From Gymnogyps californianus (Eukaryota; Chordata; Aves; Accipitriformes; Cathartidae), in NCBI RefSeq assembly GCF_018139145.2, contig NC_059473.1, positions 63,532,707 to 63,596,706 on the forward strand: 64,000 bases of DNA, in the 5' to 3' direction. A program made the position numbers and the translations under genes. The notes under the pieces were generated by a model. That model was not told where the DNA came from and did not search any database. It saw nothing but the letters and a program-made list of their open reading frames with translations. This document shows, one piece after another, positions 35,980 through 47,533 of the stretch; position 1 is the stretch's first letter, and every line of letters begins with the position of its first letter.

Positions 35980-36575
35980 TGTCATGATTTAACCCCAGCC
36001 AGCAACTAAGCACCACGCAGCTGCTCGCTCACTCCTCCCCCCTCCCAGTGGGATGGGGAGGAGAATCGGGGAGGGGGGAAGTAAAACTCATGGGTTGAGA
36101 TAAGAACAGTTTAATAACTAAAGTAAAATAAAATATAGTACTAACAATAATAATGAAATATAATAATTGTAATGAAAAGGAATATAACAAAAAAAGAAAG
36201 AAAGAAAACCCAAGAAAAGACAAGTGATGCACAATGCAATTGCTTGCCACCTGATGACTGATGCCCGAGCAGCGATCCGCCCCTCCCGGCCAACTCCTCC
36301 CTGTTTATATACTGAGCATGACGTTCCATGGTATGGAATATCCCTTTGGCTAGTTTGGATCAGCTGCCCCGGCTATGCTCCCTCCCAGCTTCTTGCACAC
36401 CTGCTTGCTGGCAGAGCATGGGAAACTGAAAAATCCTGAACTTAGGATAAGCGCTACTTAGCAACAACTAAACCATCAGTGTGTTATCAACATTCTTCTC
36501 ACGCTAAATCCAAAACACATCACTGTACCGGTTACTAGGAAGAAAATTAACTCTATCCCAGCCGAAACCAGGACA
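35980..36575 (-). mobile_element. Solo LTR of an avian endogenous retrovirus (596 bp)
   Basis: The element is bounded by TG...CA ends (TGTCATGATT and ACCAGGACA on the + strand) and exact CTATA duplications. The sequence belongs to an LTR family I recognise as common in bird genomes; I do not recall its exact library name. Read on the minus strand it begins TGTCCTGGTTTCGGCTGGG and has a TATATAAA box (complement of 36,304-36,311), a CRE-like TGACGT core nearby (36,319-36,324) and an ATTAAA signal (complement of 36,110-36,115). That order places U3, R and U5 on the minus strand, antisense to MAP3K5. No internal retroviral genes remain, so it is a recombined solo LTR. A 5-bp duplication fits ERVL-type or class I elements. 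Confidence 0.92.
36304..36324 (-). promoter_or_regulatory. Core promoter of the intron 7 LTR: TATATAAA and CRE-like site
   Basis: On the minus strand a TGACGT-type CRE core (36,319-36,324 complement) stands just upstream of TATATAAA (36,304-36,311 complement). Transcription would run leftward, antisense to MAP3K5. Activity is not shown by sequence alone. Confidence 0.6.
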
Positions 36576-36580
36576 CTATA
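36576..36580. repeat. Target-site duplication CTATA, right copy
   Basis: Second copy of the 5-bp duplication directly after GGACA. Confidence 0.93.
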
Positions 36581-38129
36581 TTATTCTTAGGAATCTGGGC
36601 CAGACAATAATAAGCCGTGAATCAATTGGCATATCTGCAATCTGATAGGTGTTAGCTAGCTAGGCTTAAAGGTGCTGAGGTTTAACTCTGCACTGATGCT
36701 TAGGATGTACCATTCTGTCTTTTTTTGGCTTCCACGCTCCAAGCAACATAACTGTTCCGAACTCATGCTGGCCAAAGTTTTATCACCCCATCATCACCAT
36801 ATACTATATGTATATTACAGTGGACTACAGTACCATTGATAGTCAAAGAAGCACACAATAGGCTAGACAAATTCTTATCTTAATTTTAGAGGCAAGTATC
36901 ATGTTTTTTATTGCTTTTGAAATCCACTGAAACGCTGTTATGTGGAATAGGCTAAAAAATGGAGGCACTGGACGCCATCCTAGACTTCTGTCAGGATGAG
37001 CTGCTTTTCTCCATTATGATTCAGATGAGGAAACAGGCAATCTGTGTTTATGTATCCTGCACATCAGATCCTAGTTCTGGTCTTGTGCTCATCAGCTGCC
37101 TGTTGAAGTAAATGCTTAGAATGGAAAGCTTTCTTTTCCCTTTGTCATTTATCACTTGTTTTCAGTAAGCTTCAGATTAGCACTGGCTTTGGTAAAAGAC
37201 AAGATGCAATTGTTTACCATTTATGGCCTCAGACTACAAGCACAGTTTATAATTGCTGGTCATGCTTTACAGTTTTGCAATGCTTACTGGATTTTTTAAA
37301 GATGTTGAAATAACAGGAATGCAGCATATTGTCGTCATCCCGCTCTTCACAATTTTGGATTAAAGAAAAATTTGATTTCCCCTAAGGCAAAGCCCATAAC
37401 AAACTTTCAAGATTCTGTTTTTTAAAAAAAAAATTGCTAATGCCATGAACTAACATAAAAGGAAAACTGTAGTCCTGTGTACAAATACTAGGCATTATCA
37501 AAGGCTAAATAGAATAAACAGAAATCACTTTCGCTATTGTGCATCTTGCTTTTTCCTTATTCATAGTGCCTTATGAACAGATAAACTTTGAGATTTTCAA
37601 ACATAATTGAACTAAGAATGATTATATGTATAATAGTGGTAATTACTTCTAGGATATTTCATGTAGCCATTTTAACACACTTTTAATAGAGGCATCTTAG
37701 CAATCATGATATTAGTACACTTGATGAGGGGAAGTGATTGTAGTCAGGCAACCACTTTGGGAAGGGACAGCAGGCTGGTGGCTCCTGCAGCAGGGCAGGA
37801 TTCTGACCGGCCAGCCTCTAAATAATCCCTGAAGTCTCTGGCAAGTCAAACCCAATACAGACTGCTCCGTGCGCCTGCTGCCACAGAAGAAGGTGATCTC
37901 TGAGTCAAGCTGGAGATTGGCTGGAAGCTGTACCGGATGAGCCAGTTGCTTTTGGTTTGTACTTGATGCTGGATACTGATTTGAATTCTAGTGTTAGTAG
38001 TACAGCAGGCTTGACGTTGCTGAAGAGTTGACTCATAACTCAGTGGAAGGCTCTTGGGAAGGAGCAGACCTACTCTAGTGCTACAGCAGGCCACAATGGG
38101 GGAAGGTGTGTGTAGGAACAATGCCTCCA

Positions 38130-38260
38130 TGATAGTGTTACTTTATGTTGAGATGAAGGTTATTATCTCAGTCTTAGAGAAATGAGGATGTAGAAGTGTA
38201 GTGAATTGCATAAGATAATGAGAATTTGGCAGCAGAACCAAAGCGTTGGTTTTGCAACAA
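38130..38260. repeat. Possible MIR-like ancient SINE remnant
   Basis: It resembles the MIR antisense consensus in order: a cAGTCTTAGAGAAATGAGGA-like block, then a GTGAATTGCATAAGAT block and a GGCAGCAGAACCAA block. Heavily diverged; the call is from memory of the consensus and is tentative. Confidence 0.3.
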
Positions 38261-38291
38261 CTAGTGGTGTTAAAGTACTTTGGTCTATTCC

Positions 38292-38314
38292 AAAAAAAAA
38301 AAAAAAAAAAAAAA
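38292..38314 (+). repeat. A23 homopolymer in intron 7
   Basis: Run of 23 adenines. No retroposed element body is recognisable directly upstream, so I do not call it a retrogene tail. Confidence 0.95.
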
Positions 38315-41216
38315 GAAATAGGCAGGCAGTGTGCTTTCCTGACAATTAAAAAGCAGAATAAAAGACATCTTTCATATAAATATGAGACAAGAGATGAGAG
38401 ACTAATTATGAACTGTCACTTTCTTGTTGCATACTGACAGTGTAAATCAGACTTACCAAAGCTATCAAGTCTTTATTCAGACCTTTTCACTGCTATCTCC
38501 CTAATTCAGTGTCTGCACTGCAACATTTTCCCAAATGTCAGCTGTCAATTTCTTGTTGGCATTTATAATCGCATCAGCTAAGCCAGCCTCTACTTTATAG
38601 GCAGACTTTTAAACCTTACCGCCTTTCTAGGATACTGAGTAGGTTCCTCCAGTGATATTTGGGGCCTGACAATGTACAGCAATTGCACCAGTTGAATTTA
38701 AATCAGTTCAGTCAACAGATATGAGTTAAGAGTTGTTTGGGAAACTGTGAATATTTTCATCTATTCAAAATTAATTATATACAGGTTATTTTTTTATTTT
38801 TATTATTTGTTTGTAAATTTTTGCTGTCCAGGCTATGTGGATATAAGGCAGGTTTAAGAATTTCAGCACAGGATCGCACCAAATATAAAATTACACTTTT
38901 GGTTGTAACAATTTAGGAGAGGTAAATAGGACTGCAGAGGTCCAAGATACTAGTATTTCTTGGTGTGAGTAGCATGTAAAGATGGCTAGAAAAATGAATT
39001 TCTGCTGTGGGGAAGGGAGATTTGGAAGCAATTTGGGAAGAAAAGGCGGAAACCAGGAACAAAAATTCTCAGGATGTCCCTTCTGCTCTACTGGGGGTAG
39101 GTGGCGAGGTCCTCGCAGCAGGGGACTGCAGGGGTGGCCTCTGACAAGAGACAAGGAGCTGCCCTATGTCAGACACAGCCAGTTCCAGCCAGCTCCTATG
39201 GAGTCATCACTGGCCAAAACTGAGCACATCAGCAACACTGTTTAAGAAAGGGTTTTTTTCGAGCTGTTTCACCAATGCTTCTGCAAGCAGTAACTGTTTT
39301 GCAAACTTAAGCTCATCTCCACCTCCTTTTGCCTGTATGATTAGCATTGTTTACAGCACAAATGTGCCCACCTGTTGATATGCACGAGAGATGCTTATTT
39401 TATCTTTAAATTTTGAAGTTTTGTATGTATCTGTCCAAGAACTAGAGAAATTTTGATAGTCATGCCAGAAATTGGGCGTTTTGGGGCAAAACAAAAAAGT
39501 GAAAGTACAGAGTCTCTTGTATTGGAACAAAAATGCTTATTTTCAAGGGTTTTTCTTCTGTCAATCTTTCCTCTCTCCTTTTCCTGATATTGCATGAGGA
39601 TTACAGCTTGAAAGGTCTCTAGGGCAAAAAAGGGAGTCCAGTTCCCAGCATCAGTATGTCTCCAAATGGATTATGCCAGCTGACGGGTCTCTTCTAGCTA
39701 GATATGCTTAGAATCAATGAACGTATCGTCCTGTTTGGTTGGCAAGTTTTTATGGGGTTTGTTTTTTTTGTTGTGGGTTGTTTTGGGTTTAAGTGAGTGA
39801 AAATGTTTTGTTATGTACTCTCTTCCTTTTTTTCTTGTAACTCACAGTACAAGAGGAAAGGCAGATGATGAAAGAGAAGAATTAATTGAGTCTTCTCTGC
39901 TCATCATGCTTTTTTTAGAGGAGCACACTTGTCTAATGATTAAGTTCTTTGGAGGTGGGCAGCTGGAGTATAGAAAAAGTATATATGTAGAGATTGAACA
40001 GGACTCTGTCTTGCAGTTTTGGAAAGCAGAGCTTATGTTAAAGGATGCAAAGTCCTGAATCATTAGAGCACAAAAAACAACAAACAAAATTAAAAAAAAA
40101 AATTAAAAACCAGCCATATTTTTGGCCTGCTAGGATTAAAATGCCTTTGCTTTGCTTGCATGTCAAAGCGTGGTCTGGAAGCCAAATCCTTACTTTTTAC
40201 ATAGATTATTTTTCTTTCCTTCCTTATGTATTAATCTCACAACCTGCTTAATTTCTTTTATATAATCCATTTGTTTTTTTCCCATCCTTTTGAAAGTAAT
40301 TTTAAACTCCATTGCTTTTACTGTAGCGGAGTTGTGTTGACTGAATCTCTTGTGCTCCTTAACTCACATATGATAGTCTTGTTTGCCTCCTCCTTACAGA
40401 GGGGGGTGTGTGTGTGTATATATGCAACCAAACATGTTCTTATTCTATAGAACAAGTTTAAAGCACTGTAGATCTGCTGTCGCTGTTGTCACCAAAATTT
40501 GCATTGCTAGCATGAGGATAGTGTATGCTGTGTTTGTGTGAAGCCCTTCGACTTCTTTTAAGACAAGATTTAGGCTAGGTGAATATCACTGCCATTCTTC
40601 TTGCTCGCTCACTTTCTCTTGAGGAGGATAAAGTCTGGTATAGTCCTTTTTTATGTGAATAGACTCATAAGGACAATGTCAATGAGACACCCAGTAAAGA
40701 ATAAAATTTGGAGTAGCTGAAATCGTAGCTAAATGCGAAGCAGGTTCTTGTATCACTTGCTTTTGTACTTATGCATTTTGATATGCTTCTATGTCACTGT
40801 AGCAGATCCACAATAGAATCTAAGGTGTCAAGCCAGTGAAAATTTATATATTTAAGAGTAAATTAATGAGCTTATTAATAAATATAACTGATACAGGTCC
40901 CTTACAAGCTGATAGTATTATTTTTTTAATCTCAAAGAAAATTAGAAATCTAGTAAGATACTGTAACTTTACTAGGATGGATGAGTAGGGTCTGTGCTTG
41001 TTGTGTGAGGGGAAAGGAAATGGGAGGAGGATGTATAAATAACGGACTTATAAAAATAACCACAAAGCATGTGTGGAAAACAGTAAAATATTTTTGCTTC
41101 CATGGATTCTTGCTGTGTAAACAGAAGATAAGCACTTAAAGTACCTAAAAGTATAATTATGTCCCTGTTAGATCGCATTATTTAGAAAGTAAACTTGTAT
41201 GTTTGTTTTTTTCTAG

Positions 41217-41329
41217 GTTCAAGAAGGCATTTGAGTCAGAGCCAACATTACAGTCAGGAATTAATTATGCAGTACTCCTCCTGGCAGCTGGACATTGCTT
41301 TGATACTTCTTTTGAGCTGCGGAAAGTTG
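41217..41329 (+). CDS. MAP3K5: MAP3K5 exon, TPR-like region
   Basis: 113 nt: one base completing Trp, 37 codons from [19 protein letters not shown] to SFELRKV, then one base of a split Gly (human 418-456). It encodes another helix pair of the TPR-like stack; LLLAAGH is strongly conserved, while CFDT replaces human QFES. The acceptor is TTTTTTTCTAG and the donor G|GTAATT. Translation through the donor runs on into the intron for about 45 codons, so a naive ORF caller overextends this exon. Confidence 0.98.
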
Positions 41330-41641
41330 GTAATTATAGCTTGCAAATTCACAGTGAAATCGCATTCTAGTGAAAGTATGACACCACCCACTGTCATAGG
41401 GAAAAATCTAATGGTTGTATACAGATGCTTTGATGGTGAATATTTAAGTTGGTCTCCCCCACCACCACTGATCCCACCTGATTGTGGGTGAACGCTGTCA
41501 TGAAGACCTGGTTCCAGTTTGAAGGTCTTAACTGGTTACCAAAGCTTAGGGAAAACTGACAGCCCTTCTTTGCGATGGCATCATTTGTGTGAAACAGGAA
41601 CACCTGAAGGGGGAATCCAGTTCCAGCTAGCATTCTTTAAA

Positions 41642-41657
41642 ACACACACACACACAC
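41642..41657. repeat. (AC)8 microsatellite
   Basis: Eight AC units followed by CCC. Confidence 0.95.
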
Positions 41658-41796
41658 CCCTGTAGAACTGTAGGGAATATGGACAAAAAGCCCATCCTAA
41701 GAGTGGGGGAAAATGCACTTGACTTGAGCTTGGGATGGGCTGAGAGAAGAATATTTCTCTTCCAATGCTTTCTTTGAGGTTTCCTGAATGTCTGTA

Positions 41797-42012
41797 TTCA
41801 TAGAATCATAGCATCACAGAGTGGTTTGGGTTGGAAGGGACCTTTTTAAAGACCATCTAGTCCAACCCCCCTGCCACAGGCAGGAACATCTTTCACTAGG
41901 TCAGGTTGCTCAGCCTGACCTTGAACACTTCCAACGATGAGGCATTCACAACTTCCCTGGGCAACCTGGTCCAATGTCTCACCACCCTTGTCATAAAAAA
42001 TTTCTTGCTTAA
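41797..42012 (-). mobile_element. CR1 LINE 3'-end fragment
   Basis: It starts TTCATAGAATCATAG, then GGTTTGGGTTGGAAGGGACC and CATCTAGTCCAACCCCCCTGCC, the diagnostic 3' end of avian CR1 in reverse orientation, and ends near AAATTTCTTGCTTAAG. It is 5'-truncated, about 215 bp, with no coding capacity left. As usual for CR1, no clear target duplication is seen. Confidence 0.93.
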
Positions 42013-43225
42013 GAAGGAATAATTAAGGTGTCCATTTTGTTTGTGATTTTGTTTGATTTTGCTGGATTTGAGAGTGCAAAGTCAAGATTAGTCAATAATA
42101 CTTTCAGGGAAGGTAGGGGAGAAAGCACTGAATGTTGTAACATGTAGTAACATATCCTTTGCAACTGGCATTCTTCCCCATGAATTCGTATAATTCTTGA
42201 CTTATTGTGAAGTCTTTTTTTATCCTTCTGTCTCCTGGGGAAGTTTTCAAGTGAGAAAGAAACAATGTTTTTCACTCCACAGAATGTATCTGTAATCAGC
42301 CACTGCTCTAGTTTAGAAGTTAGGTGTGCACTGTATGTCTGGAAGTAATTTTCTTGATAGAGAAGTTTGAGTGTGAAGGTCAGAGTGAGATGGTTACTTT
42401 CACATAGATAATGGAAGTGAAATTGAAATTCTCTGGTGTGAATGAAGGTATTCATTTGGATGTGATAGGCTGTGTAGAGTTGCCCCAACTACTGTGTTTG
42501 CCCTTCTGTGAGTGGGTGAGATTTTGCTTTTTGGGTCGGATAGAATACTTTCATCTCCTGCACTGAAATTTGAATTCTTGTGCCAGTGTAGAAGGTAAAA
42601 ATAAACGTTTTGCTTTCTACGTGGCATTTGCAAATATTCACTCAGCTGCCCTGATTTTAAATTAGATAGTTTAGCAAAGCTGGGCTATATTTATTGTGTA
42701 ATTTAATTTGAATCCTTCCATTTTAAAGAAGCTTCTCAATTGCACACAGCAACTAGATTTGGACAAATTAATTGTACTGATGAAATCTGGGTGTTATTTG
42801 TAGGGATCAGATGTTTGGTATCATCTTGTGAGTTTGTCCAGTGTTTTCCCTATCGTACGTATAGAGGACATTACAGAAATCAAGGTTCCTTATTACTTAA
42901 TGTTCCATCCATGGCTGATGAATGATTTAGTGGAGAAATATCCAGTAGCTATTTGGTGAAAGGTTTTGGGTTTTTTGAGCTGTTGGTGTGCCTCTCTCTT
43001 ATGTAAACATTTACTTGAAGTCTGCTGAAAACCCTTGATACAGCAACCCCTCCTGTTATCTACTAGTGTCTGTCTTTCTTATTTTGTTATGGGAAATATG
43101 TCAAAATACTTTAAGCCTTAGACTGACTTAGCTATTTTGAAACAAGTTTTCAAATACATATATAATTGAGACCCTATGTGTGTCATTGGTCATTGATTTC
43201 TTGTTGATAAGACTGTGGTCACTGT

Positions 43226-44005
43226 TCATAGAATTATAGAATACCAGGTTGGAATGGACCTCAAGGATCACCTGGTCCAAGCTTTCTTGGCAAAAGCACA
43301 GTCTAGACAAGATGGCACAGCACCCTGTCCAACCAAATCTTAAGTGTCCAATGTAGGGGAATCCACCACTTCCCTGGGGAGATTATTCCAATGGGTGATT
43401 GTTCTCATTGTGAAATTTTCCTCTTGTGTCCAATCGGAATCTCCCCAGGAGTAACTTGTACCCATTACCCCTCGTCTCTTCCATGTGACTCTTTGTAAAA
43501 AGGGAGTCTCCATCTTCTTTGTATCCACCCTTTAAATACTGGAACATGGTGATAAGGTCTGCCCTTAAGCCTTCTTTTCTCAAGGCTTAACAAACCCAGT
43601 TCTCTCAGCCTTTCTTCATATGGCAGGCTTCCCAGTCTTTTGATCATCTTTGTGGCCCTTCTCTGGACCCTCTCCAGCCTGTCCACATCTCTTTTTTGTA
43701 TAGCGGGGACCAAAACTGAACGTAGTATTCCAGGTGTGGCCTAACAAGCGCTGAGTAGAGTGGGATAATGACTTCCTTATCTCTGCTTGTGATGCCCTTG
43801 TTGATGCAACCCAGCATTCTGTTGGCTATCTTTGCCGCAGCAGCACACTGTTCACTCGTATCGAGCTTGTTGTCCACCAGGACGCCCAGGTCCCTTTCCA
43901 CAGAGCTGCTCCCCAGCTGGGTAGATCCCAGCCTGTGCTGCACTTCTGGATTATGTTTTCCCAGGTGCAAGACCTTACATTTGTTGTTGTGCAATGGGGT
44001 TTGTC
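43226..44005 (-). mobile_element. CR1 LINE, 5'-truncated, with remnant reverse-transcriptase C-terminus
   Basis: The 3' end is marked by TCATAGAATTATAGAATACC on the + strand. Read leftward, translated blocks match the end of CR1 ORF2: [90 protein letters not shown] and HWNNLPREVVDSPTLD. These fall in at least three different frames (breaks near 43,700 and 43,550 and again near 43,450), so the copy is a dead pseudogene. The good preservation suggests a younger insertion than the intron 1 CR1. Confidence 0.93.
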
Positions 44006-46411
44006 AGCTGGCTTGAGTTGTGTTAGATTCTGAGGATAATTTAGTATTTTATTTGTCTTGGGCTGATGTTAATGTTTTAAACAAAAATAAGCAAAACCAC
44101 AGAGGTTGTGTGGGAAAATGTTTTGATTTTTTTTTTCCCTGTCCCAAGAATCTTACATGTGTGTCATTCTTTTGATGTCACCTCTTGTTTGGATCTGTGT
44201 GTACAAGACCATTTGTTAGCAGTAGTTAGATTTGCCTGGCAGTGCTTTCAGTTTGGTGTCCACCCGCAGCATTACCTGTAGCGCACAGAAATTAGAGGAA
44301 GTCTGTCTTCTGGTGGGAGATGAGGAGAGAGGCGAGAGCAAGCTGGTTGAAGTTCAGTCCAGGTTATATGGAAATGATATTGGTAAGTTGGGAAAGGCTA
44401 AGGAAAGATATGGTCCCTAACATCACTTCAGAGGGTGCATGAGGTTGTAATTAGAAGATGCATATCTGATTACATTGGCAATAATGTAATAACTCCAGTA
44501 AAACTAAGTCCAGTATCCAAGAGAATTTTTACCAATCTGCATCAGATCAGAAAATTTGTCTTCTAAAAGTTCTTACCTCTACTTGTCAGATAATAGCTCA
44601 CAACTAAATGATCATGTGAAGCATTAATGAAAATCCTCCTCGTATTTTCTGAATAGTATTGCTTTTTTAACTGTACAAAATTGCAGAACTTTGAGACCAA
44701 AACAGAAATGCAGTGCTTTGCATTGACAGTAATGATCTATGCAGGCTGTGCAACTTTGGCACAGAAAGGAGCCTGCAATATGAATTGTTCTGTCGATATT
44801 TGAGCAAGGAAAGCAGTTTATTTATAAAGCCTTCACAGTAATATTTAACTGGTAATATCTACTTCTGTATCTTATTTTCTTCACAAGCTGTGGGTATATT
44901 CTTGGTGTTATAAAAACAATGGCTTTTCTGGCATTAATGGTTCCTCTATTTTGGCTCATTTATTTTTAAGCAAAATATTTTTGATGAAATATACTGGAAT
45001 TCAGCTGCTGCGTTTTTGTTTTTGTTTGTTTTTTTTCTCCCCCTGTGAATGCCAAGTTTATCATGGAAGGAGAGAATGTCTTGACTTTGCCCGGATTTTC
45101 TTATACTCTCAAAAAACTTTTGAAGATGGTGAAATGAAAATAAACTAGGGAAGAGAAATTATACGAGGAGAGCACAAACTCAGAGTGAAATTCATGAAGG
45201 TGTTCACTTTACATGTTTGCATAGAAAAGTTTTTTTGTTCCCCCACCCCCAAAAAAAGACCAAACCCACTGGAAAACAAAACAAAAAAAACCCACCTCTA
45301 TAAATTAGAGTTATAGTCTTTTGAACCTATTGCTAATGTCTCCACACTGCAACTGCATTTTTCCAACTTGCCTTTCAGGGATAACTGAGTTTGTAGATGA
45401 GCTTTGTAGAGGAAGGTCAGCAAACTAGAGTGAGTTTTAGCACTGACTATCTCATCTTTCGCAGAAGAATTTGATGAGAGGCTGATGTTGTCTTCTCTAA
45501 GGTAATAGGATCCACTTCACAGAATACTTGGGTAAAACTTCCAGTTCACCCAGGCTACATAACAGTAATGATTCCCAAACTTGGTGTCCTCAGATATCTT
45601 TGCTGCTACACATCCATCCTTTCTCCCACCATCTTCCTATAGCTCTCCCTTATTCCATGAGCTGGGACTCAAAATCCTTGCTATCACCAGTCTTACTCTC
45701 CTAACAAACACTTCTCCTTGCCACACCAGTAATCCCAGTCCCTCCCCGTGTGAGCTGTACTTTCCATCAAAACCACACACTCAGTATTTACCTTGCTTTG
45801 GCTCTGTTCCCACGTCTGGAGCACTGGAGGGTCATGATGGGTGGGTTCCTGCAGGCGCAATGAAGCATGGCAGAGTATGTAAGCCTGTGAACCAGAGACC
45901 AGTGCTGCTGCTTGCTGTGACAAATAGCTTGTGATAGCTTGTCAGCGGTCACTGCAACTGTGAGTGCCATTGCCCAGTACTCAGTGAAGGCCCTCCGCAC
46001 AGCTAAATTACTCCCTTTCCCCTTCCTCCCAGCAAAGATATACCCATCTGAAATGATTCATGTATCCCTGTGATACCAATTCCTTACTTCCATAGTGATG
46101 AGGTCACATTCAAAGCCTGTGGAAGTTCGTAGGTGTCTATCTGCTCTTCTGTGTTGCTGTCATGTGCGTGCAAATGTTTTAGACAATCTAGCAGAGCCCT
46201 TCAGCCTTTGATGATATTGCTGAGTAGTGTTACTTTAGGTCTTGGGGGGGATTAATTTTTTCCTTTTACTGTGTGTGGATAGCGTGTAGGTTTTGGTTTC
46301 TAGAACCCAATTGAAGTTGAACACATTTAACACAAATTCCCCCTTCCTATCCTACACCGACAAGTGTAGGTGTACATCCTCAAGTGGTCCCTTGACAATG
46401 TGCGTGTATAT

Positions 46412-46416
46412 AGCAC
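46412..46416. repeat. Target-site duplication AGCAC, left copy of intron 8 LTR
   Basis: AGCAC immediately before TGTGGTGGCC; repeated exactly at 47,529-47,533. Confidence 0.92.
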
Positions 46417-46620
46417 TGTGGTGGCCTAACCCTGGCTGGATGCCAGGTGCCCGCCAAAGCTGCTCTATCACTCCCCTCCTCAGCTGGACAGGGGAGAGAA
46501 AATATAACAAAAGGCTCGTGGGTCGAGATAAGGACAGGGAGACATCACTCAGCAATTACCGTCACAGGCAAAACAGACTCGACTTGGGGGGGAGGGGGGG
46601 CAGGGTGGAAATTAATTTAA

Positions 46621-46626
46621 TTTATT
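46621..46626 (-). terminator. Polyadenylation signal of the intron 8 LTR
   Basis: TTTATT on the + strand, AATAAA on the minus strand, about 200 bp before the LTR's minus-strand 3' end. Active only for antisense transcripts. Confidence 0.5.
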
Positions 46627-46844
46627 ACTAGTCAAATCAGAGTAGGATAATAAGGAAATAAGACCAAAGCTTACAAACACCTTCCCCCACCCCTCCCTTC
46701 TTCCTGGGCTTAATTTTACTCCCGAATTCTCTCCCTCCTCCCCTGCAGCGGCACAGGGGGATGGGGAATGGGGGTTGCAGTCAGTTCATCACATGTTGTC
46801 TCTGCCGCTCCTTCCTCCTCAGGGGGAGGACTCCTCACACTCCT

Positions 46845-47212
46845 CCCTGCTCCAGCATGGGTCCCTCCCACGGGAGACAGTCCTCCACAAACTTCTCCAA
46901 CGTGAGTCCTTCCCACGGGCTACAGCTCTTCACGAACTGCTCCAGCGTGGGTCCCTTCCATGGGGTCACAAGTCCTGCCAGCAAACCTGCTCCAGCGTGG
47001 GCTCCTCTCTCCACGGGTCCACAGGTCCTGCCAGGAGCCTGCTCCAGTGTGGGCTTCCCACGGGGTCACAGCCTCCTTCGGGCCTCCACCTGCTCCAGCG
47101 TGGGGTCCTCCATGGGGTGCAGGTGGATATCTGCTCCACCATGGACCTCCATGGGCTGCAGGGGACAGCCTGCCTCACCATGGTCTTCACTACGGGCTGC
47201 AGGGGAATCTTT
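46845..47212 (-). repeat. Imperfect tandem array inside the intron 8 LTR
   Basis: About eight units of 35-60 bp, each with a core like CTGCTCCAGCGTGGG followed by a CCACGGG-type block and CTGCAG or TCACAG. Units diverge progressively (CCAGCATGG, CCAACGTGA, CCAGTGTGG, CCACCATGG, TCACCATGG). The array keeps two + strand frames open, producing ORFs of 260 codons (46,761-47,543) and 237 codons (46,775-47,488) that are not genes. Confidence 0.88.
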
Positions 47213-47528
47213 GCTCTGGTGCCTGGAGCACCTCTTCCCCCTCCTTCTTCACTGGCCTTGGTGTCTGCAGAGTTGTTTCTCTCACATCTTCTCACTCCTC
47301 TCTCTGGCTGCAATTGCTGCTGCGCAGCAACTTTTCCCCTTCTTAATATGTTATCCCAGAGGCGCTACCACTGTCGGCGATGGGCTCAGCCTTGGCCAGT
47401 GGCGGGTCTATCTTGGAGCCGGCTGGCACTGGCTCCATCGGACATGGGGGAAGCTTCTGGCAGCTTCTCACAGAAGCCACCCCTGTAGCCCCCCCGCTAC
47501 CAAAACCTGGCCACACAAACCCAATACA

Positions 47529-47533
47529 AGCAC
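47529..47533. repeat. Target-site duplication AGCAC, right copy
   Basis: Second copy of the 5-bp duplication, directly after AATACA. Confidence 0.92.

Larger units (their letters stand above)
35694..41216 (+). other. MAP3K5: MAP3K5 intron 7
   Basis: 5,523 bp. It begins with ordinary AT-rich sequence, then holds the solo LTR at 35,980-36,575, a possible MIR-like remnant (about 38,130-38,260) and A23 at 38,292. The remaining ORFs, such as 38,982-39,245 plus, overlap ORFs on the other strand and show no known domain. Confidence 0.9.
46417..47528 (-). mobile_element. Solo LTR of an avian endogenous retrovirus (1,112 bp) with internal tandem array
   Basis: Ends are TGTGGTGGCCTAACCC and AACCCAATACA on the + strand (TG...CA), flanked by exact AGCAC duplications. 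It is a GC-rich island in AT-rich intron and belongs to an LTR family I recognise from bird genomes (exact name not recalled). In minus-strand reading it starts TGTATTGGGTTTGTGTGG, has a CATATTAAGAAG TATA-like box (complement of about 47,340-47,351) and an AATAAA signal (complement of 46,621-46,626), so it lies antisense to MAP3K5. Between these are about eight imperfect tandem units. No gag, pol or env remains. The 5-bp duplication is the same class as at the intron 7 LTR. Confidence 0.92.

Noticed and set aside
38292..38314. A23 run as the tail of a processed retrogene
   Set aside because: No coding remnant or target duplication is visible upstream.
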